A stretch of 64,000 nucleotides of DNA. Source: CAYNKA01 sp964397655. Its GTDB lineage: Bacteria > Spirochaetota > Spirochaetia > DTKZ01. The DNA lies in contig CAYNKA010000004.1 in NCBI GenBank assembly GCA_964397655.1, positions 62,001 through 126,000 on the forward strand, in the 5' to 3' direction. This document shows positions 1 to 7,779 of this stretch, one piece after another; the stretch's first letter is position 1, and each line of letters opens with the position of its first letter. A program made the translations under genes and the position numbers. The notes under the pieces are model-generated. The model saw only the letters and a program-made list of their open reading frames with translations, made no database searches and had not been told where the DNA came from.

Positions 1-1
1 C

Positions 2-481
2 GACTACCTCCACAGGATCATCGGAAAGACCGCGGTCCTCTTCTCCCTGAGTTTCCACGTCGGCGCCTCGGAGAACGGGCTGTCCCCGTCGTTGTGCACC
101 GCGCTCAGGCGGATCGGCTACAACATAGGCATGAGCTTCCAGATCGTCGACGACCTCCTCGATTATCTGGGAGACTCGGTCGAACTCGGAAAGCCCGCGG
201 GAGGCGACCTGCGCGAGGGGATCTATACGCTGCCGCTGATCCACGCCTATCACCGGAACCCCGCCCTCGGCGGCATGCTCCGGGCGGAGAGTCTCGCGAG
301 CGAGGATGGATTCGCGAAGGCGAGGGAGACCATCGAACGGGCCGGAGGCTTCGACCGCGCGCGCGAAGAAGCCTCGCGGTACAGCGCCCGCGCGCTCAGG
401 GAGGCGGAAAGGCTTCCCGCTTCGGAGAACCGGAGGGTGCTGACCGAGGTGATCGGCGCGCTCAGGAACCGGAAATTCTGA
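2..481 (+). CDS. Polyprenyl diphosphate synthase, C-terminal part (5' end outside window)
   Basis: Trans-type prenyltransferase that chains isopentenyl diphosphate onto an allylic primer, giving the long prenyl tail of quinones or bactoprenol. Frame 2 is open from the first base, so the start lies upstream of the window. The visible part contains DYLHRIIGKTAVLFSLSFHV, then FQIVDDLLDYLG, which is the second Asp-rich motif (DDxxD) that binds Mg-diphosphate, then GKPAGGDLREGIYTLPLI, characteristic of the family. The first Asp-rich motif is not in the window. The stop overlaps the convergent lipoprotein gene by 20 bp. Chain length of the product (hepta-, octaprenyl) cannot be read from this part. 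Confidence 0.93.
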   Translation, partial: DYLHRIIGKTAVLFSLSFHVGASENGLSPSLCTALRRIGYNIGMSFQIVDDLLDYLGDSVELGKPAGGDLREGIYTLPLIHAYHRNPALGGMLRAESLASEDGFAKARETIERAGGFDRAREEASRYSARALREAERLPASENRRVLTEVIGALRNRKF

Positions 482-1148
482 GCTTCCAGAGCCTGCCGTA
501 GGCGTTGTAGAGCTGTCCGGACAGCCAGTGCTCTGGCCGCGGCTTCCCGGCTTCCCTGATGCGGATGGGCGAGTTCAGGAGCGTGTTCTTCCCGTTCCTC
601 GTGATCTCGTGCGTGTCGGGAAGGTCGAGATTCATGGCCTCCACCACGATGCCCCTCGTCACGTGATGATGCAGATAGTAGACGGTGCCGTCCTCCCCGA
701 TGCGGACCACGATTCCCGCGTGCGTGAGCTCGTCGTTCCATTTCCCGTCCCTGTTCCTATCGTAGGTGTTGTCCCAGAAAAGAACGTCTCCGGGAAGCGG
801 AGTCGGCGAGTTCGAGAGGAGGGCCTTGTCCTCGGCCATGCGGTAGAGCCTGAGGACGCCGTTCCCCGGGTAGCGGGCGAAGTCCTTCCTGAGGTCGTGC
901 CCCGCGAGGTAGTAGGCCGCGAGCACGGTTCCCGTGCAGTCGAAGGGAAAGGTGTTGCCTTCGAACGAGAGCTTGGATTTTCCCTGAAGCGATTCAGCCG
1001 CCTTGACGAGCCGCCGCTGCAGCTCCGTGATCTCGGGCGAAGTCGAGTCCAAGGCGGTGCCGGGCTTCGTCGCGGGCTTGTCGCCCTGGAAAAGGGAACA
1101 GGAGGCGAGGACGATCGCGGCGATTCCGAGCAACGGCATGCGCATCAT
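462..1148 (-). CDS. NlpC/P60-like cysteine peptidase lipoprotein
   Basis: Predicted 228-aa envelope lipoprotein. The N-terminus MMRMPLLGIAAIVLASC ends in a lipobox (LASC), so the protein should be lipidated and membrane-anchored. The mature part has a Cys in FPFDCTGTVLAAYY and a downstream His in ELTHAGIVVRI, the Cys-His arrangement of NlpC/P60 or CHAP peptidases that cut peptidoglycan peptides; family and substrate are inferred from this pattern only. Upstream in-frame codons add residues before a hydrophobic signal, so the start was put at the MM pair (1148, or 1145). A TACAGT -10 at 1158-1163 leaves almost no leader. The 3' end overlaps the convergent prenyl synthase by 20 bp. Confidence 0.75.
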   Translation of the reverse strand: MMRMPLLGIAAIVLASCSLFQGDKPATKPGTALDSTSPEITELQRRLVKAAESLQGKSKLSFEGNTFPFDCTGTVLAAYYLAGHDLRKDFARYPGNGVLRLYRMAEDKALLSNSPTPLPGDVLFWDNTYDRNRDGKWNDELTHAGIVVRIGEDGTVYYLHHHVTRGIVVEAMNLDLPDTHEITRNGKNTLLNSPIRIREAGKPRPEHWLSGQLYNAYGRLWKLRISGS

Positions 1149-1191
1149 GATCCGGCCACTGTACCCCGAAACGGGGAGCCGCGCCAATCCG

Positions 1192-1779
1192 TCACGATTT
1201 TCTCCCCGTGCCCACGAAGTAGGTCTCGAAGGATTCGCTTCGGCAGGCCTGCGGCTTGAACGCTCTGCAGGACGAGAAGAGCCTCCGCATGGAGTCCAGG
1301 AGCCGCTTCTGGTCCGTTCCCTGGAAGATCTTCACGACGCAGGAGCCGCCCGGCCTGAGGAGCCTTTCCGCGAGGCGGATGACCTCCTCGACGATCGCCT
1401 CCGACCTCGCGGTGTCCACGGTCCGGTTGCCCGTGGTCGAGGGGGCCGCGTCGCTCACCACCGCGTCGTAGGGGCCGTTCTCCTCGAGGAAGGCGATCGT
1501 TTCCGCGTCCGTGACGTCGCCCTGGCGGAAGGTCAGGTTCTCGGGATGGCCCCCCGCGTCGAGAGGCTTGAGGTCCACCGCGACGACGCGGCCCCGGCCC
1601 TTCAGGCAGCGCAGGACGAAGAGGGTCCAGCTTCCGGGCGAAGCCCCTACGTCCAGGATCCTGCCCTCTTTGGGAATGACCGAGAATTTCTCCTGGATTT
1701 CCTTCAGCTTGTACACGGAGCGGGCGGGGTAGCCTTCCTTCTTCGCCCGGAGTGACCAATGGTCGAGTCGGTCGCGCAT
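1192..1779 (-). CDS. rlmE: FtsJ/RlmE-type RNA 2'-O-methyltransferase
   Basis: SAM-dependent methyltransferase of 195 aa; family members methylate the 2'-OH of U2552 in 23S rRNA late in 50S assembly. The catalytic K-D-K-E tetrad is visible: Lys in ARSVYKLKEI near the N-terminus, Asp in VVSDAAPSTTG, Lys in SCVVKIFQG and Glu in SFETYFVG near the C-terminus. The SAM motif is ILDVGASPGSW. The longer open frame upstream was rejected because MRDRLDHW matches the family start and a TATACT box sits just upstream. Length is typical for a minimal FtsJ. The exact target (RlmE versus a paralogue) is family-level inference. Confidence 0.9.
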   Translation of the reverse strand: MRDRLDHWSLRAKKEGYPARSVYKLKEIQEKFSVIPKEGRILDVGASPGSWTLFVLRCLKGRGRVVAVDLKPLDAGGHPENLTFRQGDVTDAETIAFLEENGPYDAVVSDAAPSTTGNRTVDTARSEAIVEEVIRLAERLLRPGGSCVVKIFQGTDQKRLLDSMRRLFSSCRAFKPQACRSESFETYFVGTGRKS

Positions 1780-1786
1780 GGGGGCA

Positions 1787-1792
1787 GTATAG
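1787..1792 (-). promoter_or_regulatory. -10 element of rlmE/ftsJ, leaderless spacing
   Basis: On the minus strand TATACT lies seven bases before the ATG of the FtsJ-family gene (start codon at 1779). With a start site 6-7 bases after the -10, transcription would begin at or next to the A of ATG. No convincing Shine-Dalgarno is present, and the -35 (TTCCGC) is weak. Confidence 0.5.
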
Positions 1793-1871
1793 CAGAAGGA
1801 AGCCGCTCGGCGGAATCGGGAAGGACCTTGTCGAGAAGACCTGGGAACTCGACCTTTAGTTCCCGTCAAGG

Positions 1872-1900
1872 TTGACTCCACGGTGCAAAGATCGTACCTT
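1872..1900 (+). promoter_or_regulatory. Promoter of rhomboid gene, leaderless spacing
   Basis: TTGACT (1872-1877), 17-bp spacer, TACCTT (1895-1900), then six bases to the ATG at 1907. The -35 and spacing are good, the -10 moderate. The position predicts a transcript beginning at the start codon. Confidence 0.5.
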
Positions 1901-1906
1901 GAAGGC

Positions 1907-2554
1907 ATGAAAATTCTCCCCTTCATCCGCAGGCCGCTCAGATACGAGTATTTCAACGCGACCCTCATCCTCATAGGGGTCAACGTGCTCTTCTTCCTTT
2001 TCAAGACCGTTGCGCCGAGAGAAGCGGTCTATTATTTCACCATGATTCCGGCCCGCGTCGTCGCGGACGGAGCCGTTTGGCAGCTCTTCACCTATATGTT
2101 CATCCATGCCGACGTTTGGCACCTTTTCTTCAACATGCTCGGGCTCTTCTTCTTCGGCACGCAGGTGGAGCAGCGGATCGGGAGCAGGGAATTCCTCCTC
2201 TTCTACTTTCTCTCGGGATTCGTCGCCGGGGTATTCTCCTTCGCGGTGTACTGGTTCTCGGGCGCCTATCTCGTGATCCTCCTCGGAGCGTCCGGCGCGG
2301 TCTTCGCGGTGCTTCTCGCCTTCGCGGTCTTCTTTCCCCAAGCCGTGATCTTCGTGATGGGCATCATCCCGGTCCGGGCGCCGATTCTCGTGCTCATCTA
2401 CGCGGCGATCGAAATCTATTCCCAGGTCTTCAACGTCGGAGGCGGGGTGGCCCACCTCACCCACCTCGCGGGACTGGGCGCCGCCTATCTCTATTTCCTT
2501 CTCAGGTTGAGGATCAATCCGATGGACGTTTTCATGAACCGCCGCCGTTACTGA
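1907..2554 (+). CDS. Rhomboid-family intramembrane serine protease
   Basis: Polytopic membrane protein of about 215 aa with roughly six hydrophobic segments. The catalytic Ser lies in GASGAVFAVL (GxSG motif) and the catalytic His in HLTHLAG, the Ser-His dyad of rhomboids; FIHADVWHLFFNMLGLFFFG is the conserved His-Asn-containing helix 2 region. It would cleave transmembrane segments of unknown substrates. The start at 1907 (MKILPF) was chosen over a GTG at 1883 because the latter lies inside the predicted promoter. Followed after 28 bp by a secreted unknown protein that has its own -10 box. Confidence 0.88.
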   Translation: MKILPFIRRPLRYEYFNATLILIGVNVLFFLFKTVAPREAVYYFTMIPARVVADGAVWQLFTYMFIHADVWHLFFNMLGLFFFGTQVEQRIGSREFLLFYFLSGFVAGVFSFAVYWFSGAYLVILLGASGAVFAVLLAFAVFFPQAVIFVMGIIPVRAPILVLIYAAIEIYSQVFNVGGGVAHLTHLAGLGAAYLYFLLRLRINPMDVFMNRRRY

Positions 2555-2576
2555 TCCGCTCCGACGCTCCGATAAT
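2548..2576 (+). promoter_or_regulatory. Putative promoter of secreted-protein gene, leaderless spacing
   Basis: GATAAT (2571-2576) lies six bases before the ATG at 2583; a weak -35, TTACTG (2548-2553), is 17 bp upstream. Same geometry as several other genes in the window. Confidence 0.4.
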
Positions 2577-2582
2577 CATGGC

Positions 2583-3254
2583 ATGAGAGATCTCCCGCGG
2601 GCGAATCCGGCTGTCGCCGTCCTCCTGTTCACGCTGACGGCGGCGGCCGGCCGAGCCGAGACCGTGTTGAACGAGGAATTCTGGGCCGAGCTCCAGCCCC
2701 TCGTCGTGCAGGGCGAACAGACCGTCACCATGGAAACCGCGCTGAGGCTCGTTCTCGAGGAGGCCCGCTACGTCTTTTCGGGGATGGTCTACGGGTTCGA
2801 CTTCTCGTATACGCCCTCGGATCTCGGCCGGAAGGTGGAGGAGGAATTCGTCCTCAATGCCGTCGACGAGATCCTCCGGGGAGATCCCAACCTCGGCGTG
2901 CAGCAGACCCGGATGGAAGGCTCGCGCGTCTTCGTCCGCCTGCGCTACGGGCTTCGTGACTTCCAGGAGGATCGGTACCGCAGCATGCGGTCGAACGTCC
3001 TGGCTTCGAACGCCGGCACGGGCGAGGCGAGCTACTTCAAGGGACCGGCGGAAAAAATCGCGGCGATCGAACAGGCCGTGAAGAACGCGGTGCGAGAGTA
3101 CGCCAGGACCAGGATACCCAACAAGCCGAGGAAAATCACGGGAAGCCTCGTCCTCTCCGCGGCGCCCCGGATCGTGATCGTGAGCGGAGTCTACCGGGCG
3201 ACCTGCGTCGTGAAGCTCAGGATCGACGAGACGACGCCGTATCGTGCTTTTTGA
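2583..3254 (+). CDS. Secreted protein of unknown function
   Basis: 223 aa. The N-terminus has a Sec signal peptide: charged MRDLPR, hydrophobic AVAVLLFTLTAAAG, likely cleavage near GRA-ETV. The mature protein is soluble-looking, with a central segment rich in charged residues (RLRYGLRDFQEDRYRSMRS) and two hydrophobic strands near the end (GSLVLSAAPRIVIVSGVY). No domain was recognised. It probably works in the periplasm. It follows the rhomboid gene in the same direction, but a separate -10 suggests independent transcription. Confidence 0.7.
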   Translation: MRDLPRANPAVAVLLFTLTAAAGRAETVLNEEFWAELQPLVVQGEQTVTMETALRLVLEEARYVFSGMVYGFDFSYTPSDLGRKVEEEFVLNAVDEILRGDPNLGVQQTRMEGSRVFVRLRYGLRDFQEDRYRSMRSNVLASNAGTGEASYFKGPAEKIAAIEQAVKNAVREYARTRIPNKPRKITGSLVLSAAPRIVIVSGVYRATCVVKLRIDETTPYRAF

Positions 3255-3264
3255 ATTCGAAGGT

Positions 3265-3711
3265 TCATACGATCCCGGCAGCTCGGAAGACCGCGTTGAC
3301 TCCCCAGGCGAAGAGTCCGCCGGCGGCTATGCCCGAGAAGATTTCCGGTAGGCTGTGGCCTATCATTTCGTTGAGGTCCGGCCGTTCGTCCGTATGATGA
3401 CGGCGGACCATGCGGTTCAGGAGCTTCGCGTGCTTCTGTACGGCCCCGCGGAGACGGTAGGCGTCGTAGATCACGATGGCCGAAACGACGAACGCGACCG
3501 CGAAGAGGTCCGAGGCGAAGCCTAGCCTGAGACCGATGGAAACGGAAAGGGAAGTGACGAACGCGGAGTGGGCGCTGGGGAAGCCTCCCGCGGTGGAGAG
3601 GTACTTCAGCGACAATTTCCCGTCCCGTATCGAATACAGGACGACCTTGAAGATCTGACAGAGTATCTGGACCGAAACCGCGGTGAGTAGCGTGAGAGGA
3701 AAATCGCGCAC
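3265..3711 (-). CDS. DUF212 (divergent PAP2) membrane protein
   Basis: 148 aa, about four hydrophobic segments. It carries the family's conserved blocks: GGFPSAHSAF (the SAH of phosphatase/haloperoxidase-like proteins), VIYDAYRLRGAVQKHA, and LNEMIGHSLPEIFSGI with the second His. These match the DUF212/YuiD family, related to PAP2 acid phosphatases; a lipid-phosphate phosphatase role is plausible but unproven for the family. The start is GTG at 3711, supported by a GGAGG Shine-Dalgarno seven bases upstream on the minus strand. A TACAAT box lies upstream of the leader. Confidence 0.85.
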   Translation of the reverse strand: MRDFPLTLLTAVSVQILCQIFKVVLYSIRDGKLSLKYLSTAGGFPSAHSAFVTSLSVSIGLRLGFASDLFAVAFVVSAIVIYDAYRLRGAVQKHAKLLNRMVRRHHTDERPDLNEMIGHSLPEIFSGIAAGGLFAWGVNAVFRAAGIV

Positions 3712-3769
3712 GAAAAGCCTCCGGCAATCGGTATCGATGCCCCCTTAGGGCCATGTCCGCTATTGTAAC

Positions 3770-4227
3770 CGAAGGAAGCGGCTCGATAAAGGGAAATCTC
3801 GAAGGACGAACCGGGATTTGCGTTTCCTGGCCCATCTCTCATAATGTATGCAAAACCATTGCACTGCTTCCCGTATGGAGTGAAGACGATCTTCGACGAA
3901 AGGAACGACTTTTCGTTAATAGCTTCGCGACCTACGGCGTTACGCTCCTCCTTCTCCTCACGGGCTGATCTTCGTCTCGAGGTCCATCAGCGTTCCGCTC
4001 CGCGAGGCCGTCGCCTTCTTCCGAACCGACGACTGGACTTGAAGCGCCCCCCGCTCCGCCCGCTCTCGCCTCCTTCTCTGAGGCGTCGAGCCTCGTCGCG
4101 TCCCCTGCCCAGGAGGTCCGGGCGCTCTCCGAGGGCTACAACTCACGCAGGACCCACGCCGGTCCTTCCGGCGGTGTTCCTCGGCGGCTCCGGTTGTCGC
4201 CCGAGCGAGACGCCCGGACCTCCGCCC
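3770..4227. other. Gene-poor stretch, possible decayed coding sequence
   Basis: About 460 bp with no convincing gene. A promoter-like pair (TTGCGT at 3818, CATAAT at 3840) points rightward into it. Protein-like fragments occur in three different forward frames, for example TYGVTLLLLLTG ending at 3968, then GLIFVSRSISVPLREAVAFF in the next frame, then ASFSEASSLVASPAQEVRAL in a third, as expected of a gene broken by frameshifts. No family was recognised, and an unrecognised RNA cannot be excluded. Confidence 0.35.
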
Positions 4228-4256
4228 TTGAGCAAACTCCCATTCCTCGGTACTAT
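4228..4256 (+). promoter_or_regulatory. pheST promoter
   Basis: TTGAGC (4228-4233), 17-bp spacer, TACTAT (4251-4256). The predicted start near 4263 gives a leader of about 94 nt before the pheS ATG. The leader has a GC-rich hairpin around 4298-4315 but no T-box features. Confidence 0.55.
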
Positions 4257-4356
4257 GGCTTGAAACCCCTTAATGTTCGCGAGGTTCCATCGGGCCGGCG
4301 GCCGATCCCAAGACGGACCGTCCTCGGGAACGTGTAGGCGATTGGAGATGACGGGT

Positions 4357-5916
4357 ATGGGAATCGACTTGAATGAAATCGTACGGAGCCTCCACCCCCT
4401 CGAGGTGCGAGTTCTCAGGACTTATAAGGCGGGAGAGATCGTCGACGCGAACCGTCTCGTCGCGGACCTTTCCTTCAAAACCGGGCAGTTCAACCAGGTC
4501 GTCAGCTGGCTCTCAGCGAAAAAACTCGTCGCGGAGAAGGCTCGGGTCAAGAAGATCGTATTCGAACTCACGGAGGTGGGCGCGGATTACGCGGACAAAG
4601 GAGCCCCCGAGGAGAGGATCCTCGAACTCGTCCGGACGAAGGGCCCGCGGACCCTGCCCGAACTCTCGGCGGAGCTCGGCCTGGAGAACAAGGACATCGG
4701 ATCCGCCTTCGGCTCCCTGTCCAAGGACGGCGTCCTCGCCATGAACGAAGAGAAGAAGGCCTCGATCGCAGACCTCTCCAAAGCGGGAAAGGTCCGTCTC
4801 GTCCGGTCCCTCCTGGACAAGGCGAAGGCCGCGGGATTTCTCGCGGAGGCCGATCTTTCCAAGGACGAGCTCGAACTGGTGGCAGGCATGAGCAAGAAGC
4901 GCGGTGCGGCAGCCTCCCCGTTCAAGACCGTGGAGCGCGAGGACGTCTCCTACGAGGTGCTCGCCGAGGCCTCGGCGGTCCGCGACGCCCTCGTCCGGGC
5001 CGGCATCACCGGCGAAGAGGTCGGAGCCCTGACCCAGGACATGCTCGCCAAGGGCTCCTGGAAGGGAGCGACCTTCAGAAGGTACAACGTGAACTCCCCG
5101 ACCTCGCGCCTTCTCATCGGCAGGACGAACGCCTACTGCGACTTCCTCCGCTCGGTGAAGGACAAGCTTTCCTCCCTCGGCTTCGAGGAATTCGACGGGC
5201 CGCTCGTGGAGACCGAGTTCTGGAACTCGGACGCCCTGTTCATGCCGCAGTTCCATTCTGCGCGGGACATCCACGACGTCTACTACGTGAAGAACCCCAC
5301 CCACGCGAAGAAGATCGACCAGCCCTACCTCGATCAGGTCGCGGCCAGCCACGAGAACGGCTGGACCACGGGAAGCCGGGGCTGGAACTACAAGTTCGAC
5401 CGGGACTTCACCCGCAGGCTCATCCTCCGGAGCCAGGGCACGGTCCTCTCCGCGAAGCAGCTCACCAAGGCGAAGGTGCCGGGAAGGTACTTCGGCATCG
5501 TCCGTTGCTTCCGCTACGACCAGGTGGACGCCACGCATCTTTCGGACTTCTACCAGACCGAGGGCATCGTCATCGGCGAGAGCGTGAACCTGAAGACTCA
5601 CCTGGGCTTCCTCAAGATGTTCGCGGAGGAAATCGCGGGCGCGAAGGAAGTGAAGTACGTGCCCGGCTACTTTCCCTTCACCGAGCCATCGGTGGAGGTG
5701 CACATCAAGCATCCGGTCCTGGGCTGGTTCGAACTCGGCGGGTCCGGGATCTTCCGGCCCGAGGTCACCGAGCCTCTCGGCATCCACGTGCCCGTGCTTG
5801 CCTGGGGCATCGGGATCGACCGGATGGCCCTCATGGCCCTGGGGATCAACGACCTCCGGGAGCTTTTCTCGAGCGACATCGAGAACGTGCGCCTGCGCCG
5901 CGCGAAGGACCGATAG
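4357..5916 (+). CDS. pheS: Phenylalanine-tRNA ligase alpha subunit, archaeal/eukaryotic type
   Basis: Catalytic subunit of the PheRS heterotetramer, charging tRNA-Phe. 519 aa, longer than bacterial PheS (about 340) because of an N-terminal part (about residues 1-200) with winged-helix-like repeats, as in archaeal and eukaryotic PheRS. Catalytic class II motifs follow: motif 2 region GIVRCFRYDQVDATHLSDFYQTEG and motif 3 LAWGIGIDRMALMALGI. Spirochaetes are known to carry this imported PheRS type. The start at 4357 (MGIDLNEI) was chosen for GGAG nine bases upstream; ATG 4348 is an alternative. pheT begins 12 bp downstream. Confidence 0.95.
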   Translation: MGIDLNEIVRSLHPLEVRVLRTYKAGEIVDANRLVADLSFKTGQFNQVVSWLSAKKLVAEKARVKKIVFELTEVGADYADKGAPEERILELVRTKGPRTLPELSAELGLENKDIGSAFGSLSKDGVLAMNEEKKASIADLSKAGKVRLVRSLLDKAKAAGFLAEADLSKDELELVAGMSKKRGAAASPFKTVEREDVSYEVLAEASAVRDALVRAGITGEEVGALTQDMLAKGSWKGATFRRYNVNSPTSRLLIGRTNAYCDFLRSVKDKLSSLGFEEFDGPLVETEFWNSDALFMPQFHSARDIHDVYYVKNPTHAKKIDQPYLDQVAASHENGWTTGSRGWNYKFDRDFTRRLILRSQGTVLSAKQLTKAKVPGRYFGIVRCFRYDQVDATHLSDFYQTEGIVIGESVNLKTHLGFLKMFAEEIAGAKEVKYVPGYFPFTEPSVEVHIKHPVLGWFELGGSGIFRPEVTEPLGIHVPVLAWGIGIDRMALMALGINDLRELFSSDIENVRLRRAKDR

Positions 5917-5927
5917 GGAGACACGCA

Positions 5928-7658
5928 ATGCCGAAAATCGAAGTGAACGAACAAGTTTTCAATACCCTCGTCGGACGGAGATTCTCCTCGCGCGACGAAT
6001 TCGAGGAGGCCCTGAGCGCCGCCAAGGCCGAACTCGACGAGGCCGCGAACCCCGAGCTCCCGCCCGAGGAGCGGACCCTCAAGATCGAGCTCAACGACAC
6101 GAACCGGCCCGACCTCTGGTCCGCGGCTGGGGTCGCCCGCCAGCTCAAGGCCCACGGCGGCGGAAAGGCCCCGAGCTATCCTTTCTTTTCCAGACCGAAC
6201 GACCCGAAGCCCGCGAAGTGGAAGATCCTCGTCGACGGCAGCGTGAAGGGCGTCAGACCCTATCTCGCCGGCTTCGTGGCCACGGGCAAGGCCGTGACCG
6301 ACGCGGCGCTCAAGGACATGATCCAGACCCAGGAGAAGCTCGCCTCGAACTTCGGCAGGAAGCGCAAGACGATCTCCATGGGCCTGTACCGGATCTCCAT
6401 CATCGAGTGGCCGGTCGCGTACAAAGCGGTGGATCCCGACTCGGTGAGCTTCGTGCCTCTTCAGTGGGACGAGCCGCTCACGCTCCGCCGTATCCTCGCG
6501 GAGCATCCCAAGGGCAGGGAGTACGCGTCCATTCTCGAGAAGGAACCGGTCCATCCCCTCCTTCTCGACGCGAACGGCGCGGTTCTATCCTATCCGCCCA
6601 TCATCAACTCCGCGGACCTCGGCGCGGTGAAGGTGGGGGACACCGGCCTCTTCATCGAGCTCACGGGCACGGACCAGCCCTCGGTCACGCTTTCGGCGTC
6701 GATCATCGCCTGCGACTTCGCGGACCTCGGTTACACGATCGAGCCCGTGGAGGTCGTCTACGATTACGAGACGCCCTTTGGGAGGAAGGTCGTGACGCCC
6801 TATTACTTCCAGGAGCCCATGTTCTGCTCCCTCGCCTGGGTGAAGAGGATCCTCGGAACGGAACTGTCCGCGAAGGACTGCGTCGCGGCCCTCGCCAGGA
6901 TGGGCTGCAGGGCGGAGGAGGCCTCGGAGAAGGGCGAGGCAGGGGTCAGGCTCTATCCGCCCGAGTACCGCAACGACTACCTCCACGCGGTCGATGTCGT
7001 GGAGGACGTGATGATAGGACGCGGTATGAACAGCTTCGTGCCCGAGACCCCGAACGACTTCACCGTCGGCAGGCTGAGCGACGCCGAAAATTTCGCGAGG
7101 AAGGCACAGACCGTGCTCGTCGGTCTCGGCTTCCAGGAAATGATCTTCAACTATCTAGGATCTCGAAGGGACTTCGTTGAACGCATGAACGTGAGCGCCG
7201 ACGACGTGCTCAGGATCGCCAACCCCATGTCGGAGAACTACGAGTACGTTCGTAATTCCGTGCTTCCCTGCCTGCTCCAGGCGGAAAGCGTTTCGGGGAA
7301 CGCGGTCTACCCGCACCAGATCTACGAGATCGGCAAGATCGTGAGGCTCGACGACGGCGACGTCTACGGGAGCGTCACGAAGAACCACCTCGGCTTCCTC
7401 ACCGCGTCGGCGGACACGGGCTTCAACCAGGTGAACTCCCAGGTCGCAGTCATCCTTTACTACCTCGGCGCGGAGTACAGTCTGGAGGAACTCGACGATC
7501 CCCGGTTCATTCCCGGAAGGGGAGCCCGCATCCTGGCGGGAGGAAAACCGGTGGGATTCTTCGGCGAGCTGCATCCCGCGGTACTCGCGAACTGGAGCAT
7601 CCAGATGCCCTGCACCGCGGGCGAGATCGACCTGGACGCGGTCAGATCCGGCCGCTGA
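5928..7658 (+). CDS. pheT: Phenylalanine-tRNA ligase beta subunit, archaeal/eukaryotic type
   Basis: 576 aa, matching the short archaeal/eukaryotic beta subunit rather than the roughly 800-aa bacterial form with its anticodon-binding and editing layout. Recognisable parts: LKIELNDTNRPDLWSAAGVAR at the N-terminus, the B3/B4 editing region in the middle (PPIINSADLGAVKVGDTGLF), and the catalytic-like core with NPMSENYEYVRNSVLP and YEIGKIV. It forms the alpha2-beta2 enzyme with the preceding pheS, from which it is separated by 11 bp with a GGGAG Shine-Dalgarno. Together they are the clearest lineage marker in the window. Confidence 0.95.
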   Translation: MPKIEVNEQVFNTLVGRRFSSRDEFEEALSAAKAELDEAANPELPPEERTLKIELNDTNRPDLWSAAGVARQLKAHGGGKAPSYPFFSRPNDPKPAKWKILVDGSVKGVRPYLAGFVATGKAVTDAALKDMIQTQEKLASNFGRKRKTISMGLYRISIIEWPVAYKAVDPDSVSFVPLQWDEPLTLRRILAEHPKGREYASILEKEPVHPLLLDANGAVLSYPPIINSADLGAVKVGDTGLFIELTGTDQPSVTLSASIIACDFADLGYTIEPVEVVYDYETPFGRKVVTPYYFQEPMFCSLAWVKRILGTELSAKDCVAALARMGCRAEEASEKGEAGVRLYPPEYRNDYLHAVDVVEDVMIGRGMNSFVPETPNDFTVGRLSDAENFARKAQTVLVGLGFQEMIFNYLGSRRDFVERMNVSADDVLRIANPMSENYEYVRNSVLPCLLQAESVSGNAVYPHQIYEIGKIVRLDDGDVYGSVTKNHLGFLTASADTGFNQVNSQVAVILYYLGAEYSLEELDDPRFIPGRGARILAGGKPVGFFGELHPAVLANWSIQMPCTAGEIDLDAVRSGR

Positions 7659-7681
7659 GGGCGGTTCCGCGCCGCCCTTCT
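7659..7681 (+). terminator. Putative terminator after pheT
   Basis: GGGCGG (7659-7664) and CCGCCC (7672-7677) form a 6-bp stem with a 7-base loop right after the pheT stop, followed by only a short pyrimidine run (TTCT). Confidence 0.4.
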
Positions 7682-7740
7682 CCGGGGTGCGCGCTTCGAT
7701 CGATGGCCCGGCTTCCGTTCCTCCCTTCCGCGGCCGTTCT

Positions 7741-7769
7741 TTGTATTTCTCACGCGAGTGCCTTATAAT
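7741..7769 (+). promoter_or_regulatory. Promoter of the histidine kinase gene, near-leaderless
   Basis: TTGTAT (7741-7746), 17-bp spacer, perfect TATAAT (7764-7769). The start codon is at 7780, so the leader is at most a few bases. A second TATAAT overlaps the ATG itself (7776-7781). No Shine-Dalgarno is seen. Confidence 0.65.
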
Positions 7770-7779
7770 TACCGGTATA

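Noticed and set aside
4111..4125. AGGAGGTCCGGGCG, reminiscent of the conserved P4 region of RNase P RNA
   Set aside because: The required GAGGAAAGTCCGGGC form and the matching 3' element were not found on either strand.
4263..4356. T-box riboswitch before pheST
   Set aside because: The leader is only about 94 nt and lacks the T-box sequence and stem I layout.
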